A stretch of DNA of 64,000 nt, taken from positions 1-64,000 of the forward strand of contig CACSIL010000006.1 of NCBI GenBank assembly GCA_902705825.1, written 5' to 3'. Position 1 is the first letter of the stretch. Each line of letters starts with the position of its first letter. Under the pieces are notes generated by a model, which was not told where the DNA came from, did no database searches, and saw nothing but the letters and a program-made list of their open reading frames with translations. The translations under genes and the position numbers were made by a program. Shown here in pieces: positions 46,525 to 54,797 of the stretch. The stretch is from Halioglobus japonicus (lineage in GTDB: Bacteria > Pseudomonadota > Gammaproteobacteria > Pseudomonadales > Halieaceae).

Positions 46525-47283
46525 ATGCAGTTGGAATCCAAAGTAGCGGTAATAACCGGTGCAGCACGAGGACTGGGCCGCGCCTACGCTGTCGCCATGG
46601 CCGCAGAAGGCGCTTCGATACTGGCGTGTGACATCAGTGACTGCAGTGAAACGGTGGCTGAGGTTAAAGCCGCGGGCGGGCGCATCGAATCGGTAGTCAC
46701 CGATATCACCGACATGGATAGCTGCCGCGCGATGGCCGATGCCGCTGTCTCCGCGTTCGGCAAAATCGATATCCTGGTCAACAACGCCGCGCTGTACGCA
46801 ACGCTGAAAGGTGCCCGTTTCGAAGACCTGGATGAAGCACAGTGGGACGCGGTAATGAACGTGAATATCAAAGGCGTTTGGCAGTGCTGTAAAGCCGTGG
46901 TGAAGCCGATGCGTGAAGCGGGCGGTGGATCGATAATCAATGTCTCGTCACTCGCTGCGGTGTACGGGTTACCCTATGGTCTGGATTACGTCGCCTCCAA
47001 AGCGGCCGTCATCGGCATGACACGAGGCATGGCGCGAGAGTTGGGTAAAGACCTTATCAGGGTGAATGCCATCGCGCCTTCAGCGGTAATGACCGAGGGC
47101 ACACAGGATTTCTTTGGCGAGAAATTTGAAAAAGCCAAGTCAGTCATCGCACAGGGGCAGATCATACAGCGCAACCTGGAACCGGCTGACCTGACCGGGA
47201 CGGTACTCTATCTCGCCTCGGACGCGAGCAGCCTGGTAACAGGGCAAACGCATATGGTGGATGGCGGCTCCTGGTTCCTGTAG
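46525..47283 (+). CDS. Short-chain dehydrogenase/reductase, island 2
   Basis: A 252-residue classical SDR. Motifs: VITGAARGLGRAYA, ILVNNAALYA, NVSSLAAVYG with the catalytic Ser, YVASKAAVIG with Tyr and Lys, and the end YLASDASSLVTGQTHMVDGGSW typical of 3-oxoacyl-ACP-reductase-like and alcohol-oxidising SDRs. It is divergent from matB; the start codons are about 100 bases apart. It differs from the two island 1 SDRs, having no membrane-associated C-terminus. Substrate unknown. Confidence 0.9.
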   Translation: MQLESKVAVITGAARGLGRAYAVAMAAEGASILACDISDCSETVAEVKAAGGRIESVVTDITDMDSCRAMADAAVSAFGKIDILVNNAALYATLKGARFEDLDEAQWDAVMNVNIKGVWQCCKAVVKPMREAGGGSIINVSSLAAVYGLPYGLDYVASKAAVIGMTRGMARELGKDLIRVNAIAPSAVMTEGTQDFFGEKFEKAKSVIAQGQIIQRNLEPADLTGTVLYLASDASSLVTGQTHMVDGGSWFL

Positions 47284-47370
47284 CGGCAGACGCAGTAACG
47301 TGCCTTCACTGAAGGCGCGAACTCTGCAAGCGAAGCGCCGGAAGTTTTCCAAGCATCCCCCTTCAAACAG

Positions 47371-49806
47371 CTACTCCTCGAGCAGCAATGTCTCACCGAT
47401 CTGGTTGGCGATAATATCCGCTTCGCAGAACGGCCAGCGTATCCACTCTTTGTTGGAATAGAGTTTCGTTTGGTCGGCAAAGTGGGCAGAGGCTGGATCG
47501 GTGGACTGTGACGGCACCTGTATCACATCGGCTATCGGACACTCGGAGTCATCCCAGGTGACGACCTGAATATAGGAGTTCCCTGAGCCCGGATTTTTGT
47601 AACCGCCCTCAGACAGACCGACACTGATTGCACCGTAGATTCCCGCCGGGCCATAGCCACCGTGGATAGGCACATTCTCGCCATTGCGCTCGAGGAACTG
47701 CACCTCTGCCCAGGGCGCATCCAATGCGACTCCCGCAGCCACCAAATTACTGCGGGCGGTTTCCAGCGCTGCAATGACGCGGGTATGATTTGCCGCCACC
47801 CCCAGATCAATGCCCGAGGGCGTATTCAACGGATCCTCAGCGTCAAAGTCGATTCGCCAGAATTCATCGCTTTGCACAATGTTTTGAAAGGGGTTTTCCA
47901 GTTCACTGCGAATCGCCTTCCAGAACTCGATAAAGACCTGAGCGCCACGGCTATCCAGATCGACCTTCCTGTCCCAACCGGCAAGTGCCGCGCAGGCGTC
48001 CGCAACACCACTGGCCGCCGGCAGCGCACAGACATCCAGCACATCATCAAGTACCGATTCAGCGCCGTAAACCCGGTTGCTATACATCAACGCCTTCACT
48101 TTCTCCACGTCGAATAGTGGGTCCATACTGTTCTGCTGCTCTGCCACCATAATGTGTCCGATGCGTGTACGCAGGAACTGTTGTGTACCTTCATGGCCCA
48201 ACGGCCCCATTACCGTGGGGTAGCCTTCCAGTGGATTATTCGCATCTGACAGCCAGTAGCTGTTATTGCTGTTGCCGACGTAGTCTGTTGTCATCAATTG
48301 CGGCAGTTTGCCGCTGCTGTACAAGTTGGTGCCCGCTGGCGCATCTGGGTCTGTACCCCATTCGCACCCCGGGTCAGAGCCATCCAGGGATACGATAACG
48401 TTGGTGGTCAGTTCTGCGAGCAGCGGACCAACAATGCCATTGATACAGGTATCCAGTTGCGCTTGAGTGATGAACGGAATGGCAGAGACTTCGCCATAGA
48501 ACGCATCGCCATGTCGGTCTGCGGCCAAATCGTGGAACACCGGATTACCAATCAGCTTGAGAGCGTCAACGTACTCCTGCATGTTCGTGGCCTTGGCTTT
48601 GTCTGCCCACTGCTGGACAAAGCGTGGACCGGTATCGAGGTTGGCGTCCCTGAATGCGAGGATCGAACCATTGAACATCGGCCAGCCGTCGAGCAGCGCC
48701 TCCTCGTTTTTCAGATTCAATATAGGACCGTAATGCGAGGTATAGAACGTGTAACTGCGCGTCTCCATTGAACCGTCGTCCTGCTTCGCGAGCACTTCGA
48801 CCTCTGTTTGCTCGATATCGCGCCACTGCCCGTCATATTCGTACTGCAGCGGGTTTTCAGGGTTCAATTTAAGTTCATAGAGACTGAAGCGGTTGGCGTA
48901 GGACACGGTGTGTGTCCAGGCCACGTCCTTATTAAAGCCAATACCGACAATCGGGGTGCCATGCAGAGCAGCACCAGCGGCATCATAGACACCGGGAATC
49001 GTTAGATGCACCTGGTACCAGGCGCCATCGCCAAACCATGGCTGGTGGGGATTGCCCAGTAAAATACCACTGCCATTGGTGGTGGCATCGCGGCCCAGCG
49101 CCAAAGCATTACTGCCCACATTCCGCATCTCCTGGGTGGCGTCTGCAAGCGAAGTCGCCGCGCCCTGCAGTGCCTCTACCGATGGCATTACCGCTGCCAG
49201 CGCAGGCGAAGGGCCTTCGACGGACAGCATGGCCTGCTTGAAGATACCCTGGTCAGAACTCCCCCGGAGCGAGACCTTGCGCAGAAACATCCAGTAATCG
49301 ATGCTATCGAAAGCGTAGACCCACTCGGCATTCCTACACCCCCACTCGCCTTCCGGAAGATTCTCCACACCGGTTTCTTCCAGATAGCGGTTCATGCCAC
49401 GGGTGAAACCCTCGGCCACGTCCTTGGCAAACTGTGGCAGCTGACTGACCAGCTCTCGTTCGAATGTCTCTTTGTCACCGTTAATGAAGCGCCAGAGTAG
49501 ATCGTCGTTTACATTGCCCTCGTCTTCGCCCATTAACTCAGCGGAACGGCCACTACTCTCAGCGACCAGGCGCATCGTCACGCAGTAATTATCCTGCGCA
49601 TACGCGTAGCCATAGCCGTAACCCAAACCCTTCCAGTCCTGCGCAGTGACATGGGGTATGCCGTATTCCGTGCGCCGCACCTCTGCGGCGAATACGTCAT
49701 CGGGGGCGGGCTCAGGCGAGTCATTCTGGCTATCGTTGGAGTCACTACAAGCGCCCACCAGCAGGGTCGAGGCCAGTACACAGCTATACCAAATCTTCAG
49801 AGACAT
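47371..49806 (-). CDS. Penicillin-acylase-family lipoprotein (Ntn amidohydrolase)
   Basis: An 811-residue protein started at ATG 49806, after AAAGGTAGCC. A lipobox-like LVGAC gives Cys20 as a lipid anchor. The family is shown by RRTEYGIPHVTAQDWKGLGYGYGYAYAQDN near the N-terminus, and by NVGSNALALGRDATTNGSGILLGNPHQPW, where Ser232 would become the N-terminal nucleophile of the beta chain after cleavage at Gly231. The beta chain continues with GTPIVGIGFNKDVAWTHTVS and NGSILAFRDAN. Relatives remove acyl chains from beta-lactams, acyl-homoserine lactones and cyclic lipopeptides. It stands alone on the minus strand; catabolic or quorum-quenching roles are both possible. Confidence 0.88.
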   Translation of the reverse strand: MSLKIWYSCVLASTLLVGACSDSNDSQNDSPEPAPDDVFAAEVRRTEYGIPHVTAQDWKGLGYGYGYAYAQDNYCVTMRLVAESSGRSAELMGEDEGNVNDDLLWRFINGDKETFERELVSQLPQFAKDVAEGFTRGMNRYLEETGVENLPEGEWGCRNAEWVYAFDSIDYWMFLRKVSLRGSSDQGIFKQAMLSVEGPSPALAAVMPSVEALQGAATSLADATQEMRNVGSNALALGRDATTNGSGILLGNPHQPWFGDGAWYQVHLTIPGVYDAAGAALHGTPIVGIGFNKDVAWTHTVSYANRFSLYELKLNPENPLQYEYDGQWRDIEQTEVEVLAKQDDGSMETRSYTFYTSHYGPILNLKNEEALLDGWPMFNGSILAFRDANLDTGPRFVQQWADKAKATNMQEYVDALKLIGNPVFHDLAADRHGDAFYGEVSAIPFITQAQLDTCINGIVGPLLAELTTNVIVSLDGSDPGCEWGTDPDAPAGTNLYSSGKLPQLMTTDYVGNSNNSYWLSDANNPLEGYPTVMGPLGHEGTQQFLRTRIGHIMVAEQQNSMDPLFDVEKVKALMYSNRVYGAESVLDDVLDVCALPAASGVADACAALAGWDRKVDLDSRGAQVFIEFWKAIRSELENPFQNIVQSDEFWRIDFDAEDPLNTPSGIDLGVAANHTRVIAALETARSNLVAAGVALDAPWAEVQFLERNGENVPIHGGYGPAGIYGAISVGLSEGGYKNPGSGNSYIQVVTWDDSECPIADVIQVPSQSTDPASAHFADQTKLYSNKEWIRWPFCEADIIANQIGETLLLEE

Positions 49807-49954
49807 GAGGCTACCTTTTATTGTTATTCGTACGCTCATCATTATGGTCTATCAGTTTTCAAGTGCAAGAGACACCCGGTTCAGCCTGTTGTACGCCACA
49901 CCTTATAAATAGGGGACAGCCGCTGCTTACAAACAGCGGCGAATCGACGCGCTA

Positions 49955-50578
49955 TCAAGCCACCAGCCCTACCGTCGTACTCTGCATTGGCACGAACCCG
50001 GGCAACGCTTCAACGCGATTTAGCCAAAGACGTATGTTGGGATAGGGGTGCAGTGAAACATCACCTTCGGGCGCGTGGGCGATATAGGCATAGTTAGAGA
50101 CATCGGCGATGCTCGGCGAGCTCCCCGCCAGCCACTCTCGCCCCTTGAGATGCGCGTCCAGCACACTCAGCACATTATTGGCCACTTCGATCGCACGCTG
50201 GTGATCCAGTGTCGCTGCGAACACGTTTACCAACCTAGCAGCAGCTGGCCCGAAGGCCACCGGGCCGGCAGCTATTGACAGGAAACGCTGCACCTCGGCG
50301 GCTGCCACCGGGTCCCTCGGCAGCCAGGTGTTGCCGGTATCGTAACGCGTAGCCAGATACACCAATATAGCGTTGGAATCTGCAATCACGGTATCGCCGT
50401 CCTGCAGCACAGGCACCTGTGCGAAACGATTCATCGCCAGAAAAGCGGCCTGTTTATGCTCGCCTGCGGCCAGATCCACATCGACCAGTTCCGCGTCGAT
50501 GCCCAGCAGCGACAAAAACAGCTGCGCACGATGGGCATGGCCAGACAGCGCGTGGCGGTAGAGTTTGATGTTGTTCAT
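49955..50578 (-). CDS. Glutathione S-transferase
   Basis: A 207-residue cytoplasmic enzyme with GGAGACAGGATC before the ATG. The N-terminal thioredoxin-like domain has NIKLYRHALSGHAHRAQLFLSLLGIDAELVDVDL, the cis-proline in FAQVPVLQDGDTVIADSNAILVYLATRY, and the C-terminal helical domain ends with GSSPSIADVSNYAYIAHAPEGDVSL, which carries the family's N-capping S-x-A-D. It is complete and of normal length. It may conjugate or isomerise an electrophile. It is followed by the penicillin-acylase gene in the same direction, 148 bases apart. Confidence 0.92.
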   Translation of the reverse strand: MNNIKLYRHALSGHAHRAQLFLSLLGIDAELVDVDLAAGEHKQAAFLAMNRFAQVPVLQDGDTVIADSNAILVYLATRYDTGNTWLPRDPVAAAEVQRFLSIAAGPVAFGPAAARLVNVFAATLDHQRAIEVANNVLSVLDAHLKGREWLAGSSPSIADVSNYAYIAHAPEGDVSLHPYPNIRLWLNRVEALPGFVPMQSTTVGLVA

Positions 50579-50689
50579 GATCCTGTCTCCTTGATTGATT
50601 TACGGGTAGGGGGTTTTTCATCGGGTTGTCTTTGCCGGTTAGAGCATTCGGCTCCAGCGAGCGGAATGCTTGTCTGATAGCAATCTCTG

Positions 50690-51319
50690 CTAGGGCGGAG
50701 CTATTCCCGGCGGGCTAATGTCAGCTCCTGCCAGCAGGTTTTTCAGGTGGGCGTTCTCCGCGCGCAATGCGCTCAGCTGCCCCTCAATATCGGCCTCGGT
50801 ATACCGCGGGGTAATATGCTGCGGACAGTTCCAGTCAAAGCCCTCCACCTCAATGAATAAGCCCCGCTCGATTTTTGCCGGGTAATTTTCATCTTTCAGG
50901 CGCGCCAGTTGTTCCGCCTCATCCGCGCCAACCGGTCGCACCCGGCCAAGCATTTTGAGCCTTTTGCGGTTGGGGTAATCCATAAAAAACAGCGCCACCC
51001 GGTTATCCGACGTTAAGTTACCGTTGCTGACATACTGGCGATTACCGGCGTAGTCGGCGAAACCGATGGTGCGTTCGTCCAGCACTTTCATAAAACCCAC
51101 AGGGCCGCCGCGGTGCTGAACGTAAGGCCAGCCGGTTTCGCTTACACTGGCCATGTAAAAACTGTCGCGAGCAGCGATGAATGCGGCTTCACGGTCACCG
51201 AGTTGGTGATGATGATCCTCGCCCTCATCCATCCGGGCATAAGCCGTGCGGCTGCCCTTTTCCAACTGGATGGCCCGGACAATCGGGGTAAAGGCAATCT
51301 GGGCAAACTTGTGAGCCAT
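50690..51319 (-). CDS. Pyridoxamine-5'-phosphate-oxidase-fold flavoprotein
   Basis: A 209-residue protein begun at ATG 51319, 7 bases after GGAGGA. The split-barrel FMN-binding fold is shown by REAAFIAARDSFYMASVSETGWPYVQHRGGPVGFMKVLDERTIGFADYAGNRQYVSNGN and DNRVALFFMDYPNRKRLKMLGRV. The C-terminal tail after about 190 is a short coiled segment and a proline-rich end. Members reduce or oxidise small molecules or bind FMN/haem; the reaction is unknown. It is divergent from the LysR gene, so it is the likely target of that regulator. Confidence 0.87.
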   Translation of the reverse strand: MAHKFAQIAFTPIVRAIQLEKGSRTAYARMDEGEDHHHQLGDREAAFIAARDSFYMASVSETGWPYVQHRGGPVGFMKVLDERTIGFADYAGNRQYVSNGNLTSDNRVALFFMDYPNRKRLKMLGRVRPVGADEAEQLARLKDENYPAKIERGLFIEVEGFDWNCPQHITPRYTEADIEGQLSALRAENAHLKNLLAGADISPPGIAPP

Positions 51320-51398
51320 ATTGAATCCTCCGGCCGTGCTGTGTGTGAACATCCCGTGACAGGGCCACCTTCTCAGATTCCTTTTAAGATAAGAATAT

Positions 51399-51440
51399 TC
51401 TATTATTGCAATTGTTTATTTCACTAAATGGAATAATAGA
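51399..51440. promoter_or_regulatory. Candidate LysR operator in the divergent promoter
   Basis: TCTATTATT (51399-51407) and AATAATAGA (51432-51440) are perfect inverted 9-base arms that end at the LysR start codon. A palindrome GAATATTC lies at 51393-51400. AT-rich interrupted dyads between a LysR gene and its divergent target are usual for LysR binding; that this is the site is inference. Confidence 0.45.
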
Positions 51441-52345
51441 TGGACCGCTTTCACCAGCTGAAGGTCTATATCGTGGTGGCAGAGGAAGAGAGCTTTGCTG
51501 CTGCGGCGCGGCGTCTACAGCTCTCCCCTCCGGCCGTGACGCGCGCAGTGGCCGCACTGGAGGACACGCTCGGCGTTAAGCTATTGGATCGCACGACGCG
51601 CTATGTCCGTGCGACAGAAGCTGGCCGGCGCTACCTCGAAGACGCGCGGCAGATTCTGGCAGGACTTGAAGCAGCGGATGACGCCGCCGTCGGCATCAAT
51701 GGCACGCCTCGCGGCCATCTTGCAGTGACAGCGCCGGTACTGTTCGGTCGTCTATTCGTAATGCCGGGCATCGTTGAGTATCTCCGGCGGTACCCGGACA
51801 TGGAAGTGGCCGCTATGTTTCTCGATCGCTCAGTCAATCTGCTGGAGGAAGGAGTGGATGTGGGCGTGCGAATCGGCGAGCTGCCCGACTCCTCCATGCG
51901 CGCTTTGCGAGTAGGCAATGTGCGTCATTTGTTGGTTGCTGCACCTACTTATCTGGAGAAACACCCTCCCCCGCAGGTGCCACAAGACCTGCACAAACAC
52001 ACCTTGATCGCGTCAACCGCTGGCGGGTTCGGCAGCAGTTGGGATTTCCTGGATACCTCCGGCAAACAGCAACTGAAAATACATGCGCGATTAGCCGTGT
52101 CATCAAATGATGCTGCCATCAGTGCCGCACTTGCGGGATTTGGTATCACCAGGTTGCTGTCTTACCAGGTCGCTGCGGCTGTCGAGGCCGGCTCACTGAA
52201 AGTGCTTATGCCGCAGTGTGAGCCACCTGCATACCCCGTGCATATTCTGCATCGGGAAGGGCGCTATGCATCGACCAAAGTAAGAGCCTTTATCGACCTG
52301 CTGGCAGAACGATTACGCGGTGACAAGGCGCTGAACCCAGACTGA
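51440..52345 (+). CDS. LysR-family transcriptional regulator
   Basis: A 301-residue regulator. The N-terminal winged helix-turn-helix is FHQLKVYIVVAEEESFAAAARRLQLSPPAVTRAVAALEDTLGVKLLDRTTRYV. The effector domain follows from about 90 (RGHLAVTAPVLFGRLFVMPGIVEYLRRYPDMEVAAMF), of the CrgA/GcvA-like group. It is divergent from the FMN-fold protein with 120 bases between start codons. It probably controls that gene and itself. The effector is unknown. Its stop faces the TetR gene on the other strand. Confidence 0.93.
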   Translation: MDRFHQLKVYIVVAEEESFAAAARRLQLSPPAVTRAVAALEDTLGVKLLDRTTRYVRATEAGRRYLEDARQILAGLEAADDAAVGINGTPRGHLAVTAPVLFGRLFVMPGIVEYLRRYPDMEVAAMFLDRSVNLLEEGVDVGVRIGELPDSSMRALRVGNVRHLLVAAPTYLEKHPPPQVPQDLHKHTLIASTAGGFGSSWDFLDTSGKQQLKIHARLAVSSNDAAISAALAGFGITRLLSYQVAAAVEAGSLKVLMPQCEPPAYPVHILHREGRYASTKVRAFIDLLAERLRGDKALNPD

Positions 52346-52370
52346 GGCGAGAACCGAACAAGTTTGCAAT

Positions 52371-52970
52371 TCAGCCAATATCCAGCAGGCCACACACTTG
52401 CTCAGTAAGCGCCGCGTTGTCGGGTAGCCCCAACTTCTCTGCTGTGACCCGACCATCATTGAGCAGTGATGACAGACCGTGCACCAGCGCCCACGCACCG
52501 GCGGTGGCCACCGGTGTTTGATCCGGGATACCCAATTCTTCCATCCGTCTGGCCACATCAGCTTCGAGGAGTCCGTAGGCACGGGCACCGGCTTTCTGCA
52601 GTTGCGGCGCGGCCAGTACTTCGCCGGGAGCTGGCCCAAACATCAGCTGAAACAACGCAGGGTTTTGCGTGGCGAACTGCACATAGCCGCGCGCCAGCGC
52701 AATCAAACCACCGGTAGACTCACCCCGTTCAGCGCAGGCCTGCTCGCGTTCCATCTCGACGGCCAACTCATCGAAACCCTGGGTGGCCAGCATCGTCAAC
52801 AGTTCCTGCTTGTCTTTGAAGTGGCTGTATAACGCCGTGGCGCTGACCCCGGTGCGCTTGGCAACGGTGCGCAGGCTCAACGCCTCGATACCTTCGCCGG
52901 CAAGTGTCTCTCGGGCTGATTGCAGCAGCGCTTCGCGAAGATTTCCGTGGTGATAAGCCTTTTTAGCCAT
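52371..52970 (-). CDS. TetR-family transcriptional regulator
   Basis: A 199-residue repressor-type regulator started at ATG 52970 (MAKKAYHHGNLREALLQSARETLAGEGIEALSLRTVAKRTGVSATALYSHFKDKQEL), with the helix-turn-helix at about 33-52. The C-terminal ligand domain (TetR_C_13/WHG type) has QNPALFQLMFGP. It is transcribed divergently from the FAD oxidoreductase. Two matching inverted sites between the genes are probably its operators. The ligand is likely a hydrophobic compound, given the family and neighbour. Confidence 0.92.
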   Translation of the reverse strand: MAKKAYHHGNLREALLQSARETLAGEGIEALSLRTVAKRTGVSATALYSHFKDKQELLTMLATQGFDELAVEMEREQACAERGESTGGLIALARGYVQFATQNPALFQLMFGPAPGEVLAAPQLQKAGARAYGLLEADVARRMEELGIPDQTPVATAGAWALVHGLSSLLNDGRVTAEKLGLPDNAALTEQVCGLLDIG

Positions 52971-53009
52971 GCGGTACCTGCCCTCCTGAAGGCGAATATT
53001 TTCACACAC

Positions 53010-53065
53010 AATCTTTACACCGTAAAGTTAACCGACTACACTCGCAACTTAACAGTGTAAAGATT
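53010..53065. promoter_or_regulatory. Paired TetR operators between the TetR and FAD-enzyme genes
   Basis: Site A (53010-53029) reads AATCTTTACACCGTAAAGTT and contains the palindrome CTTTAC-ACC-GTAAAG. Site B (53046-53065), read on the minus strand, is AATCTTTACACTGTTAAGTT. They agree at 18 of 20 positions and face each other. They cover the space where both promoters should lie, so the TetR protein probably represses both genes. Confidence 0.75.
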
Positions 53066-53087
53066 ATTACAGACAGGTACAGCTAAT

Positions 53088-54746
53088 ATGACGACACCAA
53101 GCACATTACGCATCGGGCGACGCTATCGCCCCAGCCGTCTCGACGGCCAGTACGACGCTATTATCATCGGTTCCGGTATCGGTGGGATGACCACTGCGGC
53201 ATGTCTGTCCAAGCAGGGCAAGAAAGTACTGGTGCTGGAGCAACACTACACCGCGGGTGGTTTCACCCATGCCTATGACCGCAACGGCTATGAGTGGGAC
53301 GTCGGCGTGCACTATATCGGCGATGTCGGCAGCCGTAAGTCGTCAATGCGGCAGATGTTCGATTTCATCACTGACGGACAACTGCAGTGGGCACCCATGG
53401 ACCAAAACTACGATCGCATCTTTATCGACGGCGAACGTTTCGATTTGATAGCGGGCCGGCGTGCATTTGTAGACAATCTCAAAGTGCGTTTCACACAGGA
53501 GCACGAGGCGATTGACGAGTACATGCGGCGCCTGGACGCCGTGGGCAAAGCCGTGCAGACGCTGGCTTTGGAAAAACTCTTCACCGGCATTCCGGGCAAA
53601 CTGACCGCCTGGGCCCGCAAGGCTTTTCTACCCGAGTATGTGAACCGCACCACCTACGATGTGCTGCGGGAACTGACTGACGATGAAACGCTGATTGCGG
53701 TGTTAACCGGACAGTGGGGTGACAGTGGTGTACCGCCGGAAAAATCAAGTTTCCTCATCCATGGCATGATTGCCAGCCACTACCTGCGCGGTGCCTACTA
53801 CCCCATTGGCGGCGCCTCGTGCATCGCAGAGACAATTATTCCTGTCATACACCAGGGCGGTGGCGAGCTATTCACTTACGCCAACGTGAAACAGATTCTC
53901 GTCGAGAATAATCGCGCAACGGGTGTGCAGATGGAGGATGGCACCGAAATCCGCGCACCTATCGTCATCAGTAACGCCGGCGTGTTCAACACCTTTGAGA
54001 AGCTGTTGCCCGTGCAGACCAGCCGTCAATACGGCTATACCCGCCTGCTGGAAGATGTAGAACCGTCTGTGGCGCACCTGTGTGTCTATATTGGCCTGAA
54101 AGAATCGGCCGCAGAACTGCAGTTGCCAAAAACGAATTTCTGGATCTACCCCAACACGGACCATACGCAGAACCTCGCGGCATTTCGCGATGACATGGCA
54201 GCGGAATTCCCCGCAGTGTACATCTCGTTTCCTTCTGCCAAGGACCCCAGTTGGGACAGCCGCTACCCGGGCACCGCCACTATCGAGATCGTGGCACCCG
54301 CCTTTTTCGAAACCTTCGAGGCGTGGAAAGACAAGCCCTGGGGAAAACGGGGCGCTGACTACGACGCCCTCAAGGAGCAACTGACTGACCGGCTCCTGGA
54401 ATTCCTCTACGACAAGTTACCGCAGCTGCGCGGCAAGATAGACTACTGCGAACTGTCTACTCCGCTGTCGACAGATTTCTTTTGTGCTTATGGCCGCGGC
54501 GAAATGTACGGTCTCACCCACGATCCCAAGCGTTTCGAGCAAGACTGGTTGCGCCCGAAAACACGGCTACCCGGGCTCTACCTCACAGGACAGGACGTCA
54601 TATCCTGCGGTGTGGGTGGCGCAATGTATGCAGGCTTTACAACCGCGCTCAGCGTACTGGGTCTGAAGCAGGGCTGGGGGCTGTTAAAGCAGTTCCGTCG
54701 CGGCACGCAGCAAGCGGGTGTGGAAAGCACGTTACAGCCCAATTGA
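53088..54746 (+). CDS. FAD-dependent oxidoreductase of the CrtI/CrtH/RetSat type
   Basis: A 552-residue flavoprotein. The FAD-binding Rossmann motif is AIIIGSGIGGMTTAACLSKQGKKVLVLEQH (glycines 28-33, Glu51), followed by GGFTHAYDRNGYEWDVGVHYIGDVG, which is characteristic of carotenoid isomerase and retinol saturase relatives. The C-terminal FAD site is GLYLTGQDVISCGVGGAMYAG. Relatives saturate, desaturate or isomerise polyenes. No carotenoid genes are adjacent, so the substrate may be another unsaturated lipid. It is controlled, most likely, by the divergent TetR. Confidence 0.85.
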   Translation: MTTPSTLRIGRRYRPSRLDGQYDAIIIGSGIGGMTTAACLSKQGKKVLVLEQHYTAGGFTHAYDRNGYEWDVGVHYIGDVGSRKSSMRQMFDFITDGQLQWAPMDQNYDRIFIDGERFDLIAGRRAFVDNLKVRFTQEHEAIDEYMRRLDAVGKAVQTLALEKLFTGIPGKLTAWARKAFLPEYVNRTTYDVLRELTDDETLIAVLTGQWGDSGVPPEKSSFLIHGMIASHYLRGAYYPIGGASCIAETIIPVIHQGGGELFTYANVKQILVENNRATGVQMEDGTEIRAPIVISNAGVFNTFEKLLPVQTSRQYGYTRLLEDVEPSVAHLCVYIGLKESAAELQLPKTNFWIYPNTDHTQNLAAFRDDMAAEFPAVYISFPSAKDPSWDSRYPGTATIEIVAPAFFETFEAWKDKPWGKRGADYDALKEQLTDRLLEFLYDKLPQLRGKIDYCELSTPLSTDFFCAYGRGEMYGLTHDPKRFEQDWLRPKTRLPGLYLTGQDVISCGVGGAMYAGFTTALSVLGLKQGWGLLKQFRRGTQQAGVESTLQPN

Positions 54747-54797
54747 GCTTGCTGTAAAAGGGAAGTCCACGCGAACCGCGTGATCGCGGACAGAAAA

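Noticed and set aside
54763-54790. Hairpin CACGCG-AAC-CGCGTG between convergent genes
   Set aside because: Short stem with no T-run; not strong enough to call a terminator.
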